Source: Undaria pinnatifida (taxonomy: Eukaryota; Sar; Phaeophyceae; Laminariales; Alariaceae). Taken from it: 64,000 nt of DNA. Shown piece after piece: positions 52,693-64,000 of this stretch; position 1 is the first letter of the stretch, and the number at the start of each line of letters is the position of its first letter. The position numbers and the translations under genes are program-made. The stretch lies in assembly GCA_012845835.1 (NCBI GenBank), contig JABAKD010000023.1, positions 14,246,862 to 14,310,861 of the forward strand, read 5' to 3'. The notes beneath the pieces are model-generated. The model worked only from the letters and a program-made list of their open reading frames with translations, had not been told where the DNA came from and made no database searches.

Positions 52693-55304
52693 TACATGTT
52701 TAGTCTAGTCAAGTGCTTTTTGGTGTTAAGTGGAGAAGTGTTTTGTCACGCTTGACTGGTGGTTCGCTGCAGGAGAAGGCACTTGACGATCGTCGGGAGT
52801 GGCGGAATGTTTTTTCACATTTGACTGCGCGAGAAGTCACTTGGCGATCGTCGGGAGTGGCGGAATGTTTTGTCACACTGGACTGCGCGAGAAGGCACTT
52901 GGCGATCGTCCGGAGTGGCTGAATGTTTCTTCACATTTGACTGCGCGAGAAGGCACTTGGCGATCGTCGGGAGTGGCTGAATGTTTGTCACACTTGACTG
53001 CGCAAGAAGGCACTTGGCGATCGTCGGGAGTGGCGGAGTGTTAGTCGGCGACTTTCGCTTTGAGGCGGAGCATGTCACCGATAGGATGCTCGTACTTAGT
53101 CCCCTGTAAAGGGAACAGCAAAATTTGGCGAGGAAGGCCGCATGGTGTGATGACAATGTGCGCATGGGTTACGTTGTACGCAGGTACCTAGGGTAGGATG
53201 TAACGTGCTGAAAGACACGAACATTTGTTACAGGACGCACAGCCGTAGCTTGAGACGCATAGTCTAGACTACTACATACATAGGAGATGATGCATACACA
53301 TGTGATGGAAGGGATTTGTACCGCAGGAACGCCAGAGGAAGGTGAGGTAGTATGGCAGGTTCGAACACGTACGCGTATCCTACACACGCAAACACACAGG
53401 AGTACTGCTGCGCTACACATGTCATAAACATGTACGTTTACTACACACAGACGGCGAGAGCTGTGTGCACACCGCTGTACACACCTGCATACACTGATGA
53501 TGGAAGGGATTTGTACCGCAGGAACGCTGGAGGAAGGTGAGGTAGTATGGCAGGTTCGAGCACGTACGCGCATCCTACACACGCAAACACACGGAAGTAG
53601 TGCTGCGCTACACATGTAGACTATGTGCTACGCACAGCGAGAGCTGTGTGCACACCGCTGTACATGCACACACTGCTGTGACCATGCTGAGTGCGCAGCG
53701 TATAAGCAGTGCCGTGTACACACCTGCATTCACATGTGATGGAAGGGATTTGTACCGCAGGAGCGCTGGAGGGAGGTGAGGTAGTAAGGCAGGTTCGAAC
53801 ACGTACACGTATCCTACACACGCAAACACACAGGAGTACTGCTGCGCTACACATGTATGTACCACACAGGGAGAGCCCTGTGAATGTGTATCGGAAGAGT
53901 TGGTCTCCCCAGTCGTCAAGATACCGCTCTGCTGTAGGGACGTTCCGCTGCATGGTATGTGTGCAGACATTCCGCCGCAGCACGAGGAGGTGGTACGCCG
54001 TAAGGTTTGAAGAGGGCGAAGAACACGCAGTTGCAGAGAAGGAGGAGCCTAGAACGAGCGAAGAGGCTCATAGCAGACACCCACAGCACGCGGCGGAGAT
54101 GAGCTGCGACAGGAACCAGCGAGAGACAGTATGCAGCAGCCGAACTAAAGGACGCAGTCGCCGCCGCACGCACGACACGGCAGACCACACGGGCAGGGTC
54201 GAACAGCAGAGGCGCAAAAGTTCCAGCGCAACGCCGAGGAGCGCGGTGTATTCGACGAGGGATAGAAATAGAGGGTTTGCGGTGTGCGCTGCGAGGTTGA
54301 TGGAAATAGAGGGTGTGCGGTGTGCGCTGCGAGGTTGTTTGCGTGCCAGGGTGTAGTTCGCAGCGCCATTTGATTTGAACGCGGCCGTTTGAATTTTATG
54401 GTTTTGTAAGGACAAGGCGGTATTTTTGGGAGGGGATTTTTTTTCCTCAGCCTAGGGCACAACGAAGTCAAATATTTTTGGTGTGTGTTGTGTTCGTTGT
54501 CCCAAATGCCCCGCACGGGCAGGATCGAGCAGCAGAGGCGCAAACGTTCCAGCGCATGCACCACGAGCGCTGGGTTGGCAGGGCAGCCGAACGGTGCTTG
54601 GATGCTACTATAGCAGTGTAGTGTGTTGGTGTTGGTGTGTGTGTCCCAAAATGCACCACCAGCGCTGCGAGGTTGTTTGCGTGCCAGGGTGTAGTTCGTA
54701 GCGCCGTTTGATTTGAAGCTTGAAGCGCGGCCGTTTGAATTTTATGGTTTTGTAAGGATGAGGCGGTATTTTTGGGAAGGAATTTTTTTTCCGCAGCCCA
54801 GGGCACAACGAAATGAAATGTTTTTGGTGTGTGTTGTGTTCGTTGTCCCAAATGCCCCGCACGGGCAGGATCGAACAGCAGAGGCGCAAACGTTCCAGTG
54901 CATGCACCACGAGCGCAGGGTTGGCAGGGCAGCCGAACGGTGCTTGCATGCTACTAGCAGTGTAGTGTGTGTTGGTGTTGATGTGTGTGTCCCAAAATGC
55001 ACCACCAGCGCTGGGTTGGCAGGGCATCCGAACGGTGCTTGGATGCTACTAGCAGTGTAGTGTGTGTCGGTGTTGGTGTGTGTGTCCCAAAATGCGCCAC
55101 CAGCGCTGGGTTGGCAGGGCATCCGAACGGTGCTTGGATGCTACTAGCAGTGTCGGGGGGGGGCGACGCGCCCCCCCTCGAACCCCCCCCCCCCGTGACG
55201 CCCTTCAGTGTGCGTTGGCAGGGGCCCGACACAGTGTGCGTTGGAAGGACCCCCACCAGTGTGCGTTCGAAAAAGTATATGGAAAAAGTATGTAATGGAT
55301 TTTT
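52693..55304. other. 2.6-kb insertion in hAT-like copy 3, made of tandem repeats
   Basis: Bracketed by a 5-bp direct repeat, AACAA (52688-52692 and 55305-55309). Inside are three groups of tandem repeats. About five 57-bp units at 52760-53040 carry GCACTTGGCGATCGTCGGGA. Three units at 53300-53880 carry ATGGAAGGGATTTGTACCGC. Several at 54480-55155 carry GCTGGGTTGGCAGGGC and AGCCGAACGGTGCTTGGATG-like blocks. No terminal repeats or coding domain were found, so its type is unknown; it could be an inserted element or captured host DNA. Confidence 0.6.
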
Positions 55305-55684
55305 AACAACTCACGGGTCATTATGGCTTGACCCGCGAAGTGACCCGTATCTCGCGGTTCATGACCTGACCCGACCCGCGAGATTTTGGAAACCTCTTGA
55401 CCCGACCCGACCCGACCCGCGAGATTTTGGAAACCTCTTGACCCGACCCGACCCGACTCGCGAGATTTTGAAAATCTCTTGACCCGACCCGACCCGACCC
55501 GCGAGGTTTTGAAGCCTCTTGACCCGACCCGACCCGACCCGCGAGATTTTGAAAATCTCTTGACCCGACCCGACCCGACCCGTGAGATTTCAAAACGTAT
55601 TGACCCGACCCGACCCGACCCGCGAGATTTTGAAACCCCCTTGACCCGACCCGCGGGTCGGGTCATGACCCGTGAAAAGCCCTG
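55305..55684. mobile_element. hAT-like GACCC element, copy 3, right part
   Basis: AACAACTCACGGGTCATTAT leads into seven GACCC array units (55360-55640) and ends GTGAAAAGCCCTG at 55684, the right terminus of the family. No 8-bp duplication matches between its outer flanks (51226 and 55685), so ends of two copies may have been joined. Confidence 0.85.
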
Positions 55685-55771
55685 GTATATACAACATTAA
55701 AAATGCTGAACAACATATGCTACTCGAGTTATTTCCTTCTAAACTCGTTTTTTCCACCACATTCTCCCCCA

Positions 55772-57358
55772 CTAAACCTGACATATTTCCCAGATTATGT
55801 CAGGAACCCCGATGAGGTACCCAGTATCCAATGCGACTTTTTCGGTACTGGAGTGACTTGCAAAGTCAGCATGTATGAACTTCTTACAACTCTTCGCAGT
55901 TATATGCACATGCCAACACCAGGTTCCTATTTCCTCACTGAAAGTCTTCAACTTGTGAAGGTGTACATTATCTCTCTTTCCCATGTCCAGCAATTTGATT
56001 GTGTGTGGAAATGCTTGATTCGGAGCATCTTCCTCGGCTACCATTACCACTTTAGCTAGCTGCCAACCATTATGGGTCGTCTTGAAATATATGTACGATC
56101 CAATAATGTCTCGATCATAAATTCCCGGTCTTCCCCTAGTATCGCAACAAACTATATACCCGGTGGCTACATGTCTATCACCCCGTGCACAGGCTAGGCT
56201 GCGCTTGGCGTTGTACTCTAAATCTTTGATACTTTGCATTTTCGCCTCCAACTTGCAAGGGTTCTCCTGCCCAGTACCTAGATACCAAACTACCATATTG
56301 CTCAAGGTCAGTCTCATGCTCCCATGTTTTTACCTTTACTCCGTCCCAAGATGTAAAATACTGGACAGCATTCTTACCTCCTAAACCTCTCGAGATCCTG
56401 TGCTATGATGTATAAGTGGGCAAAATACGGTGCTGATCCAACTCCATCGTAACGTCCTCTGCAGTCAAATGGAAAGGTGGTGACCGCTCCGAATACTTGT
56501 TCAACACGTAATTGCTCATCGCCCATGGCAAAAATTTAGGTGGTTCTGCTCCTTCATGCGGATTAAAACACCTCTTACAACGATACACCGACACTCTGGC
56601 GTTGATTTCTCTACCAGGCTCATCCTTTCTAATCTCCAACAACAAGAAATTTCTACCACCATTTTTCCATCACTCGCAGTTCCTGGTCCTACGAATAAAA
56701 TCTTATATGGTCCTGTCCAACACTGGGCTAACTTGGCTACTAAAGAAAATTTCTTACTTCTCGAGTCTGTTTCGCTCGTTTTTAGTACATGTTGTCCACC
56801 TCCTGCTATTGTACTATGATCGTTATAAACCCATACCAATTCTCCTGAACTATACTTGGGGTATCTACTCCTTAATTCAATATGCTCGTTTGCTGCAGCA
56901 TGTCTAGCTTTAATCAAACGATCTTCGTCCCTTACCAATTCGAAAGCCTTGATCTGCCTATCACGCATAAGTCCAAGTAAATCTAGCTGGTCTTGCTTTA
57001 GACCTTCATGACCCCTAACACCTCGCCCTTCCAATATAGTCTAGTCATAGGTAGCCTGGGATATCTGCTAATGTGAACTTCGTTAGGAGCTAGCCCCAGT
57101 ACCTCTACTGACGTTTTTGTGCGCTGCTACGGCGTGCATCAACATATCATCCCAATTTTTGTGGTCATCAGCAATCAAATATGACAACATCTGACACAGG
57201 GTATGATTTAACCTTTCAACCATGCCATTAGTCTGGGGGTGATACGAACTAGTAATTTGTTTTTGCTGCCCCTAAAGTTTTAAAAACTGCCGTACTTGCG
57301 ATATATATTTCGTACCTCGGTCTGATAAAAAGGTATGAGGACATCCCCATCTTGATAT
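55772..57358 (-). pseudogene. pol: Gypsy-2 pol, C-terminal part (integrase core end, chromodomain-like tail)
   Basis: Matches Gypsy-1 pol from the integrase DDE region to the C terminus in several broken frames (57034-56516, 56645-56403, 56317-55772). The chromodomain-like part is split by a shift near 56400. Where Gypsy-1 stops (HAD, TAG), this copy reads on for about 35 residues (ASHSSTEKVALDTGYLIG and on, ending EICQV) and stops just before the purine tract. That extension is what TRIM-A retains. Not functional as it stands. Confidence 0.88.
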
Positions 57359-57731
57359 ATAGATATAATTACATTTGTCCTCGAAATTTTTTCAAACCTT
57401 ATTCACTTGGTTAATGGGACCTGCTTCGCTCTCAGCGCTCCCCCTTGGAACACGCCTGCCTAAACCCCCCTCTCGGAGAACCTTCCCGGCATTCTTCGCG
57501 TTCCTTACTTTCTTCGCTTTCTTCGTTTCCTTTTTTCCCGTTTCTCTCTTTATTTTTTTCATTCCGTAACTTTATCCAACGTATGATCTACGATTTTAGG
57601 GTGTTTATTTTCGTTTTTACCAACGCATGATCTACGACTCTACGACGCATCTACGGCGCAAAGTCGTGAGATGTTGAAGTTGACTGCCGGCTTTTTAGTG
57701 TTCTACAAGTAGGCACCTACTTTCAGCTCCC

Positions 57732-59486
57732 TACGCTGGCCACCTGTCGCCGTGGCGCTTCCCCACCACGTTACAACTCGGAGAGCGAGAAGCATGTCGT
57801 CTTCAAGCATCTATCGTAGCTCTCCTGCTGAAAAGCCGAAGCCCACCAACCAAAGCCAAGGAGGGGGAGGTGGTGGAGGCTCTGCCGGTGGCGGTGGTAC
57901 TGCTGCACTGCTGTTCTCCTGTATGTAGTAAAAGTTTGGTCGGTGGGTGGGTGGAGGGTGCACTGCGTCGTCCGTGGTGGGTGGGTGGGCCGTTCTGTAC
58001 GTGGGAAAGCCGAAGCCCACCAACCAAAGCCAAGGAGGGGGAGGTGGTGGAGGCTCTGCCGGTGGCGGTGGTACTGCTGCACTGCTATTCTCCTGTATGT
58101 AGTAAAAGTTTGGTCGGTGGGTGGGTGGAGGGTGCACTGCGTCGTCCGTGGTGGGTGGGTGGGCCGTTCTGTACGTGGGAGTCTTTTTTTCTGTTTCCTG
58201 TTTCATAAGAACCAACCAACTAACTGCGCCCCGCGTACCAGGTGTATATTTTGTTCGACGAATTCTATTTATACGTCCCACGCCCATAAATAAACGCCAG
58301 TAAGCTAGCAGCTGGTTACGCTGGCCACCTGTCGCCGTGGCGCTTCCCCACCACTCTACAACTCGGAGAGCGAGAAACATGTCGTCTTCAAGCATCTATC
58401 GTAGCTCTCCTGCTGAAAAGCCGAAGCCCACCAACCAAAGCCAAGGAGGGGGAGGTGGTGGAGGCTCTGCCGGTGGCGGTGGTACTGCTGCACTGCTGTT
58501 CTCCTGTATGTAGTAAAAGTTTGGTCGGTGGGTGGGTGGAGGGTGCACTGCGTCGTCCGTGGTGGGTGGGTGGGCCGTTCTGTACGTGGGAAAGCCGAAG
58601 CCCACCAACCAAAGCCAAGGAGGGGGAGGTGGTGGAGGCTCTGCCGGTGGCGGTGGTACTGCTGCACTGCTATTCTCCTGTATGTAGTAAAAGTTTGGTC
58701 GGTGGGTGGGTGGAGGGTGCACTGCGTCGTCCGTGGTGGGTGGGTGGGCCGTTCTGTACGTGGGAGTCTTTTTTTCTGTTTCCTGTTTCATAAGAACCAA
58801 CCAACTAACTGCGCCCCGCGTACCAGGTGTATATTTTGTTCGACGAATTCTATTTATACGTCCCACGCCCATAAATAAACGCCAGTAAGCTAGCAGCTGG
58901 TTACGCTGGCCACCTGTCGCCGTGGCGCTTCCCCACCACTTTACAACTCGGAGAGCGAGAAGCATGTCGTCTTCAAGCATCTATCGTAGCTCTCCTGCTG
59001 AAAAGCCGAAGCCCACCAACCAAAGCCAAGGAGGGGGAGGTGGTGGAGGCTCTGCCGGTGGCGGTGGTACTGCTGCACTGCTGTTCTCCTGTATGTAGTA
59101 AAAGTTTGGTCGGTGGGTGGGTGGAGGGTGCACTGCGTCGTCCGTGGTGGGTGGGTGGGCCGTTCTGTACGTGGGAAAGCCGAAGCCCACCAACCAAAGC
59201 CAAGGAGGGGGAGGTGGTGGAGGCTCTGCCGGTGGCGGTGGTACTGCTGCACTGCTATTCTCCTGTATGTAGTAAAAGTTTGGTCGGTGGATGGGTGGAG
59301 GGTGCACTGCGTCGTCCGTGGTGGGTGGGTGGGCCGTTCTGTACGTGGGAGTCTCTTTTTCTGTTTCCTGTTTCATAAGAACCAACCAACTAACTGCGCC
59401 CCGCTTACCAGGTGTATATTTTGTTCTACGGATTCTATTTATACGTCCCACGCCCATAAATAAACGCCAGTAAGCTAGCAGCTGGT
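57732..59486. repeat. Three tandem 585-bp units with internal duplication
   Basis: Units 57732-58316, 58317-58901 and 58902-59486 are almost identical. Each contains a nested direct repeat of about 184 bp starting AAGCCGAAGCCCACCAACCA (57833 and 58017 in unit 1). Minus frames encode a Pro-rich repeat (PPPPAEPPPPPPPWLWLVGF), and plus frames are open too, as expected of multiple-of-three repeats. A TATTTATA box and ATAAATAAA lie near each unit end. I see no protein family. Confidence 0.93.
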
Positions 59487-59788
59487 TATTTTTAGGCGCC
59501 CCAAGTACAATCTTCGTGGCAAGTTGTAGAGTCACGTGCTTGTCCAATGTACACTGGGTAGTCGGGTTCGTTTTCCATATACTGCAAGTAGTGGTGTACA
59601 ACCACAATGCCATCTTACGTTCTTATTTGGTGCTCTACCACAAGCAGCTGGTGGTGATGATGCGCTATCATACACCCGTTCTGAATAATAAATGTCTTTT
59701 TTTGTTGTATTCGCCCGCACTGCCAATCTGAACGTGACATCGCCAGCAAGCTCGCAACACAGCACAGAGTAAACAGCTCTGCCCATAG

Positions 59789-59923
59789 AGCTCTTGGCAT
59801 TATCAAGTCGCGGGCTTCATGAAACCATGCACCTTCTATTCCTGTCTCTTTCACATTTGTTGTGTTGTATTCCTGGCGCGAGCGTAGCGGGCGGCGTCTG
59901 CCGCCCGCGGAGCAGAGCCCTTG
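59789..59923 (+). mobile_element. Hairpin-ended element, 3' terminus, copy 3 (defined boundary)
   Basis: The same 3' block as at 16405 and 30421: GCTCTTGGCATTATCAAGTC, hairpin at about 59888-59909, CTTG at 59920-59923. Gypsy-2 pol resumes at TAATCATC immediately after, which fixes this as the end of the element. Confidence 0.7.
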
Positions 59924-60557
59924 TAATCATCTACAATCTTAGCCGCACACCCTCTTGCTGTTTTTTCCTCTTTAGTAATAGCGTATCCTTCTGCATGTCT
60001 ACTAAATAAATCAACCAACAATGAAACGTACGTGTTACGACGCTCCGTTTTAGGTAAGGGTCCTAATAAGTCGAAAGCAACCGTCTGTCCGAGACGGCTG
60101 GGAAGAGGTGAAGAAACTAGCGGCCATCTCACTGTCTTGCGCACAGCTTTTGTGACCTGACAGGGATAGCATCTACGTATCCACCACTTCACACTATCCG
60201 CCATACCAATCCACCAATAGTACCTCTGCAACATTCTAAATGTCACTTTTTCTCCCAGAGGAACTGCCTCCTTGTGGGTACAGTCCATAACCCATGGTCT
60301 TAATAACAAAGGGACATAAGTTCTAACTGGCTCCTCTCCTAATAATCGCTCAAACTGTCCTCGATTCCTGCCAACACGAGGTGCAGGTTCTACGGAAAGG
60401 CGTTTTACTAGGAGTTTTTGGGACTCAGTAATTTTCCTTGTGCTACTAATCTTCTTACCTCCAACTTATCTACTGTATCTGGAATGTCTTCATCCGATAT
60501 ATCTGCAACCGCTATCTCAGCACGTAAAACTTCGATAACAATGCCAGAAGTCTCGTT

Positions 60558-60615
60558 TTTTTTTTTTTTTTTTTAATCCTCCGGCGGATGGGGAAAAATA
60601 AAGCTTTAGCTCACC
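60558..60615. other. 58-bp insertion in Gypsy-2 pol
   Basis: Absent from Gypsy-1 at the matching point (7156). It starts with about 18 T, then AATCCTCCGGCGG and AAAATAAAGC. Origin unknown; the T run could be a reversed poly(A). Confidence 0.7.
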
Positions 60616-60687
60616 TTTTCGTTGTGCAATAGCCCAATATTTTGCAGTTTTCTCGCATAACTTTTCACCAAGTTCTCTTGCTCCTAA

Positions 60688-61115
60688 ACTATTCGATTCT
60701 TCTTGTGGAAGCTCTTCTATATCATTTCCACTGCCAGAATTATCCACGACCCCAGCACTACTACCTTCTTCAATGGGATCAAGCACGCCTACTCGTTGCA
60801 ATTCTTTCATGCCTAAAAGGAGTCTTCCCTCCTTAGTCAAAGGACACGCATGCAATAGTTTCCCTGGTTCCCACTGACCACTGACTACTTGAGACGGTTG
60901 TACTATTCGATTCTTCTTGTGGAAGCTCTTCTATATCATTTCCACTGCCAGAATTATCCACGACCCCAGCACTACTACCTTCTTCAATGGGATCAAGCAC
61001 GCCTACTCGTTGCAATTCTTTCATGCCTAAAAGGAGTCTTCCCTCCTTAGTCAAAGGACACGCATGCAATAGTTTCCCTGGTTCCCACTGACCACTGACT
61101 ACTTGAGACGGTTGT
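60688..61115. repeat. 214-bp tandem duplication inside Gypsy-2 pol
   Basis: Units 60688-60901 and 60902-61115 are identical by eye; Gypsy-1 has a single copy (about 7230-7450). It falls in the linker between RNase H and integrase. It arose after the copy inserted, or at least after divergence from Gypsy-1. Confidence 0.9.
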
Positions 61116-64000
61116 ACCAGGGGGGTATCGTCCGGTACTGCAAAACTACTACTTGACTGATCCCGGTTGTCTGCTCGCGCGTTCGTTCTGTACGACTTGC
61201 CATGCTCTTAACAGATTTTTCGTTGGTCAGAGGAGCTGTCCTCAATTCTCTCTCCCCCACCGTAAAATCAAGTCGGGCTCCAGCTCTTTCAGCCCATCCA
61301 ATCTGGAACCCGTTGGCTCGACTAGCTGCATAGAATGCACGCCACTCGCACCGATCAGATAGACATCGATATCTGTAGGGTCGGACAAGCGGACATCAGG
61401 GTGATTATCAGCGTCCGTGGCCGGCAATGGTAGACGCGATAAAAAATCTGCGTTACCATTGGCTTTCCCTGGTCGGTACTCTAACGTATAAGGATAAGCA
61501 CTTAAAAAATCATACCAACGTTGGACTCGGTTTAACTTTTGGGGATAAGCTCTCCAAGTTTGTCCAACGGTTGGTGGTCACTCACTACAACAAAAGGAAA
61601 AACGTAGAACCACTGTCTGTTTTTCTTAACCGCCCACACAATAGCGGCACACTCCAATTCTGTTGCGCTCCAGTCTCGCTCATTTGGCATTGTCGTTCTG
61701 CTCAGGAAACCTAAGGGTCTGATAGAATCATCCGATTGTTTCTGTCAATTACTGCTCCCAACCCATCAACAGATGCGTCTGTAATTAAACGGAAAGGTCG
61801 TTCACCTGACATGGCTGCTTTAAAGTCTGGGAAAGCTAAAACGTCTGGGCTCGACAACCGTTTCATTAAGACTTGAACGATCTCAACGTGCTCGGTGGTG
61901 AACACAAATTTAACGTTCATTTCCAAGAGGTTGATGAGGGGTCGTGTTAAAGTTGCCATTTGTGGTAAAAATTTCCTCTAGTACGAAAGTGCTCCTAGTA
62001 ATGATCGCAACTGGCAGACGTTCGTTGGCATGGGCAACTTAGTCATAGCTTTTACTTTTCCCGAACCTGGTTCCGTTCCTTTCGCTGTGATGCGATGACC
62101 TAAAATTCGATAACTTTCACGCCTAGATGTGCTTTCTTTGGCGCTAACTTGAGGTCAAATTTCGTTAATCGTTGAAAAAAATGGTCCAGATCCTGCACAT
62201 GTGCTGTGCCACTAGCTGAAAAACAGACATCATCGATAAATAGCCGAACGCGTTGTAGACCTTCGCAGACCCGTAATATGATGGATTGAAAGCATCCTGG
62301 ACTGGAAGCTAAACCCATCGGCATTACCATCCATTCATAAATGCCTTGTTGAGTGCACACAGCTGTCAAAGGGATAGAATCTTCGTGTATGGAACACTGG
62401 AAAAAACCCCTAACCAGATCCATGCTACTGAAAACTTTTGCGCCGCCACGGTCTGATAATAACTCGTCCACTGTTGGTAGGGGCATAACCGGTATAATAG
62501 ACTGTTCATTTCGCCTTTTATAGTTACAAGTTAGCCTGATACGACCATCAGCTTTGGCAATTACAACCAAGGGCGAACACCAATTCGAATACGATCGGCG
62601 CAAAATTCCTGCCAAAACTAATTTGTCTATTTCTGTTTATACCTTCGCTGCTAACACTGGTGAGTGACGGTAAGGTCGCTGCTTCACCGGTTGTGCATCT
62701 TTCTTCAATATAATGCGAAACGGATCAACAGTAACATGTTCTAAATCAGTGATATGCTTCGAGAAACGATGCGCGTATTTGCATAGTAAATTTCCAAGAT
62801 CGTCCATGTCCTTCTTTGTCCATAGACTCTCTTCGAAATCAAAGTGGATTTCACGCAAGTACGCGGGTACGTTATTCCACAACCGTATAAAGCTGCTCTC
62901 TGTGAGGGATTTAAACCGCTTAGTATAGTCTGTGGTGGTTCATCGTTAGGTAATACAGAGCTATTATCACCGCCTCCTACGACAGCACCTACTTGCTCAA
63001 CTTTGGTCGGTAAAATTCCAGCGTTTCCCAATGGACACTGGACTAGTTTTGAACCGCCTACTCCTACTTTCATATGTTTGTGTACCCGAAAACTTTCCGC
63101 ATTCAACCTTTTCAATGGGAATTCTGACACACGTGCCTCAACGATAGCCTCTCGTGGGAACCAGCCCTCACCAAAACGAATATAGTAAGAACCTGCGGGG
63201 GCTGTTGTACCATCTGTTTTTGTAAGAGCAACTCTCACCCAAGACATGGCGTTAGGTAACCAGTACTTACTACTAGCAACGCGTACAAGCACTCGGCTGC
63301 CGCTCTTTTCTTCAATCATGCCAACTGCATTGTTTATCCAACTATTAAAGCGGTGATCCTCTGCTACTGATCCACCATCTTTCCCAACAAAAGTGACTAG
63401 TGTTTCGGTAGAATTTAAATCTCGGTATGTTGTGGTAGGAAAAAATGACCAGCTATCTCGACCTAACAAAACCGATGTAGACATGGCTTTGTCGGGTACT
63501 ATGTAAGCATGGACAACTAGACAGACAGTAGGTGACCGCACTACTCCACGGAATTTTGTCTCACAGTTACCTAGCTGTACGTTGAGTCGGACGCGTTTAG
63601 AGGTATCTAGAGGTATGCCATGGAAGCCACCCCAGGTTTTCGGTTTAATTTTTGTCAAACCATCCAGAGATGCAGCACCACAAGCTAACGCGACCACACC
63701 TTTTCTTGAATACAAGATGCTGGGCTTCCCGTATCTAACAGAGCTGTGCAGGCATGCATTCTCAGCGCTTTGGTTCCCGCGAACAGCTGCGTTCCTGTCG
63801 TATGGCGCTGTCTATCGAGCATGATATCTCCACCGACCGCTCTCGTAAATTACGATAAATAGTCAGCGCGCTCCCCTTGGCACAAACGTACCAGGGTACA
63901 CGTGTAGGAGGGAACACAGAGACAGAGATATTAGAAGTATCTTCCCTCGCGGAAGAGTCAAGAGCGTGGATACTGACATGGAGTCTGTCACGATCAGAAA

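Larger units (their letters stand above)
57360..59923 (+). mobile_element. Hairpin-ended (Helitron-like) insertion carrying 585-bp tandem units
   Basis: Comparison with Gypsy-1 at 6512-6530 shows pol interrupted between A and T of TATA|TAATCATC. The insert begins TAGATATAATTAC and ends with the hairpin GCGGGCGGC/GCCGCCCGC and GAGCAGAGCCCTTG. Lack of terminal inverted repeats, a 3' hairpin and an A|T target fit a Helitron; the start (TA, not TC) and end (CTTG, not CTRR) do not fit the consensus. No Rep/helicase is encoded, so it would be non-autonomous. Confidence 0.6.
59924..63900 (-). pseudogene. pol: Gypsy-2 pol, N-terminal two thirds (protease, RT, RNase H, integrase start)
   Basis: Broken frames cover integrase zinc finger and first core Asp (60309-59930: HKEAVPLGEK, CYPCQ, FDLLGPLP), RNase H (61959-61711: LITDASVDGLGAVI), RT (62615-62100: VMPMGLASSPG; the catalytic motif reads LFIDDVCF with one codon lost), and the protease-RT linker (63715-62741). 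The protease DTGSP lies near 63725 in another frame. At least six frameshifts separate these pieces, so no Pol can be made. Similarity to Gypsy-1 is high along the whole stretch. Confidence 0.88.
55697..64000 (-). mobile_element. Gypsy-2: decayed Ty3/Gypsy element, parent type of TRIM-A (runs off the window)
   Basis: The left end is a partial LTR (55697-55761) that matches the TRIM-A LTR, not the 694-bp Gypsy-1 LTR. Next come the TRIM-A-type purine tract and 3' region, then pol sequence about as similar to Gypsy-1 as a sister family, through integrase, RNase H, RT and protease to the window end. Many frameshifts break pol. A 2.56-kb insertion (57360-59923) splits the integrase. The interruption of the outer LTR by the hAT end at 55684 hides the true terminus. 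Gag would lie beyond 64000. Confidence 0.88.

Noticed and set aside
57811-59613. Pro-rich 194-210 residue proteins on minus and Val/Gly-rich frames on plus
   Set aside because: Both strands are open because the 585-bp unit lacks stops; no family or expression evidence, so kept as a repeat rather than a gene.

Overview
This is a repeat-dense nuclear window from a eukaryote. Exons end at GT-AG junctions (for example at 19253, 35881 and 36950). There is almost no operon-like coding, and nearly every recognisable protein belongs to a transposable element. Frequent GTAC/ACGT-rich spacers, CTG/CAG runs, a Ty3/Gypsy element, a tyrosine-recombinase retroelement, FAR1/MULE and Harbinger-like transposases and an ankyrin-type degenerate gene together suggest a stramenopile, most likely a brown alga. 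That taxonomic call is inference. No rRNA, CRISPR array or bacterial-type operon is visible.

Layout. 1-3370: tandem duplications with no convincing gene. 3372-3794: N-terminal exon of a Harbinger-like transposase (minus). 3883-15295: a complete, young Ty3/Gypsy element (Gypsy-1, minus) with 694-bp LTRs, a 4-bp target duplication, and gag and pol in one frame separated by a single UGA. 15296-18180: repeats, a TRIM element (TRIM-A) and a 282-bp inverted repeat. 18430-20798: a broken MULE transposase gene (plus). 20812-21550: G-run tandem repeats. 22103-22380: a MITE. 24623-26406: a small ORF split by a hAT-like element with terminal GACCC arrays. 26700-30000: a possible small Cys-rich gene and the second TRIM family (TRIM-B), including a tandem array. 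31950-33120: a degenerate ankyrin-type gene. 33842-37464: a multi-exon FAR1/MULE/SWIM gene (minus). 38864-39677: another MITE. 40840-42168: a tandem TRIM-A array followed by a very short TRIM-B. 42484-48127: a tyrosine-recombinase retroelement (minus) with 210-bp direct repeats. 48939-55684: nested TRIM-A and GACCC-type hAT copies. 55697-64000: a decayed second Gypsy (Gypsy-2, minus), interrupted at 57360-59923 by a hairpin-ended, Helitron-like insertion carrying three 585-bp tandem units.

How the parts relate. The short TRIM-A elements share their 78-bp LTR, PBS-side leader and the last pol codons with Gypsy-2, so Gypsy-2 looks like the parent whose machinery moves TRIM-A. TRIM-B has 83-bp LTRs and a near-identical primer-binding site but no visible parent here. 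Both TRIM families occur as head-to-tail arrays with shared LTRs, each array bounded by one 4-bp target duplication. The hAT-like GACCC elements have no transposase in the window and must be moved in trans. The most distinctive content is this TRIM system: derivation, tandem multimers, reduction to a 32-bp interior, and tRNA-promoter-like motifs.
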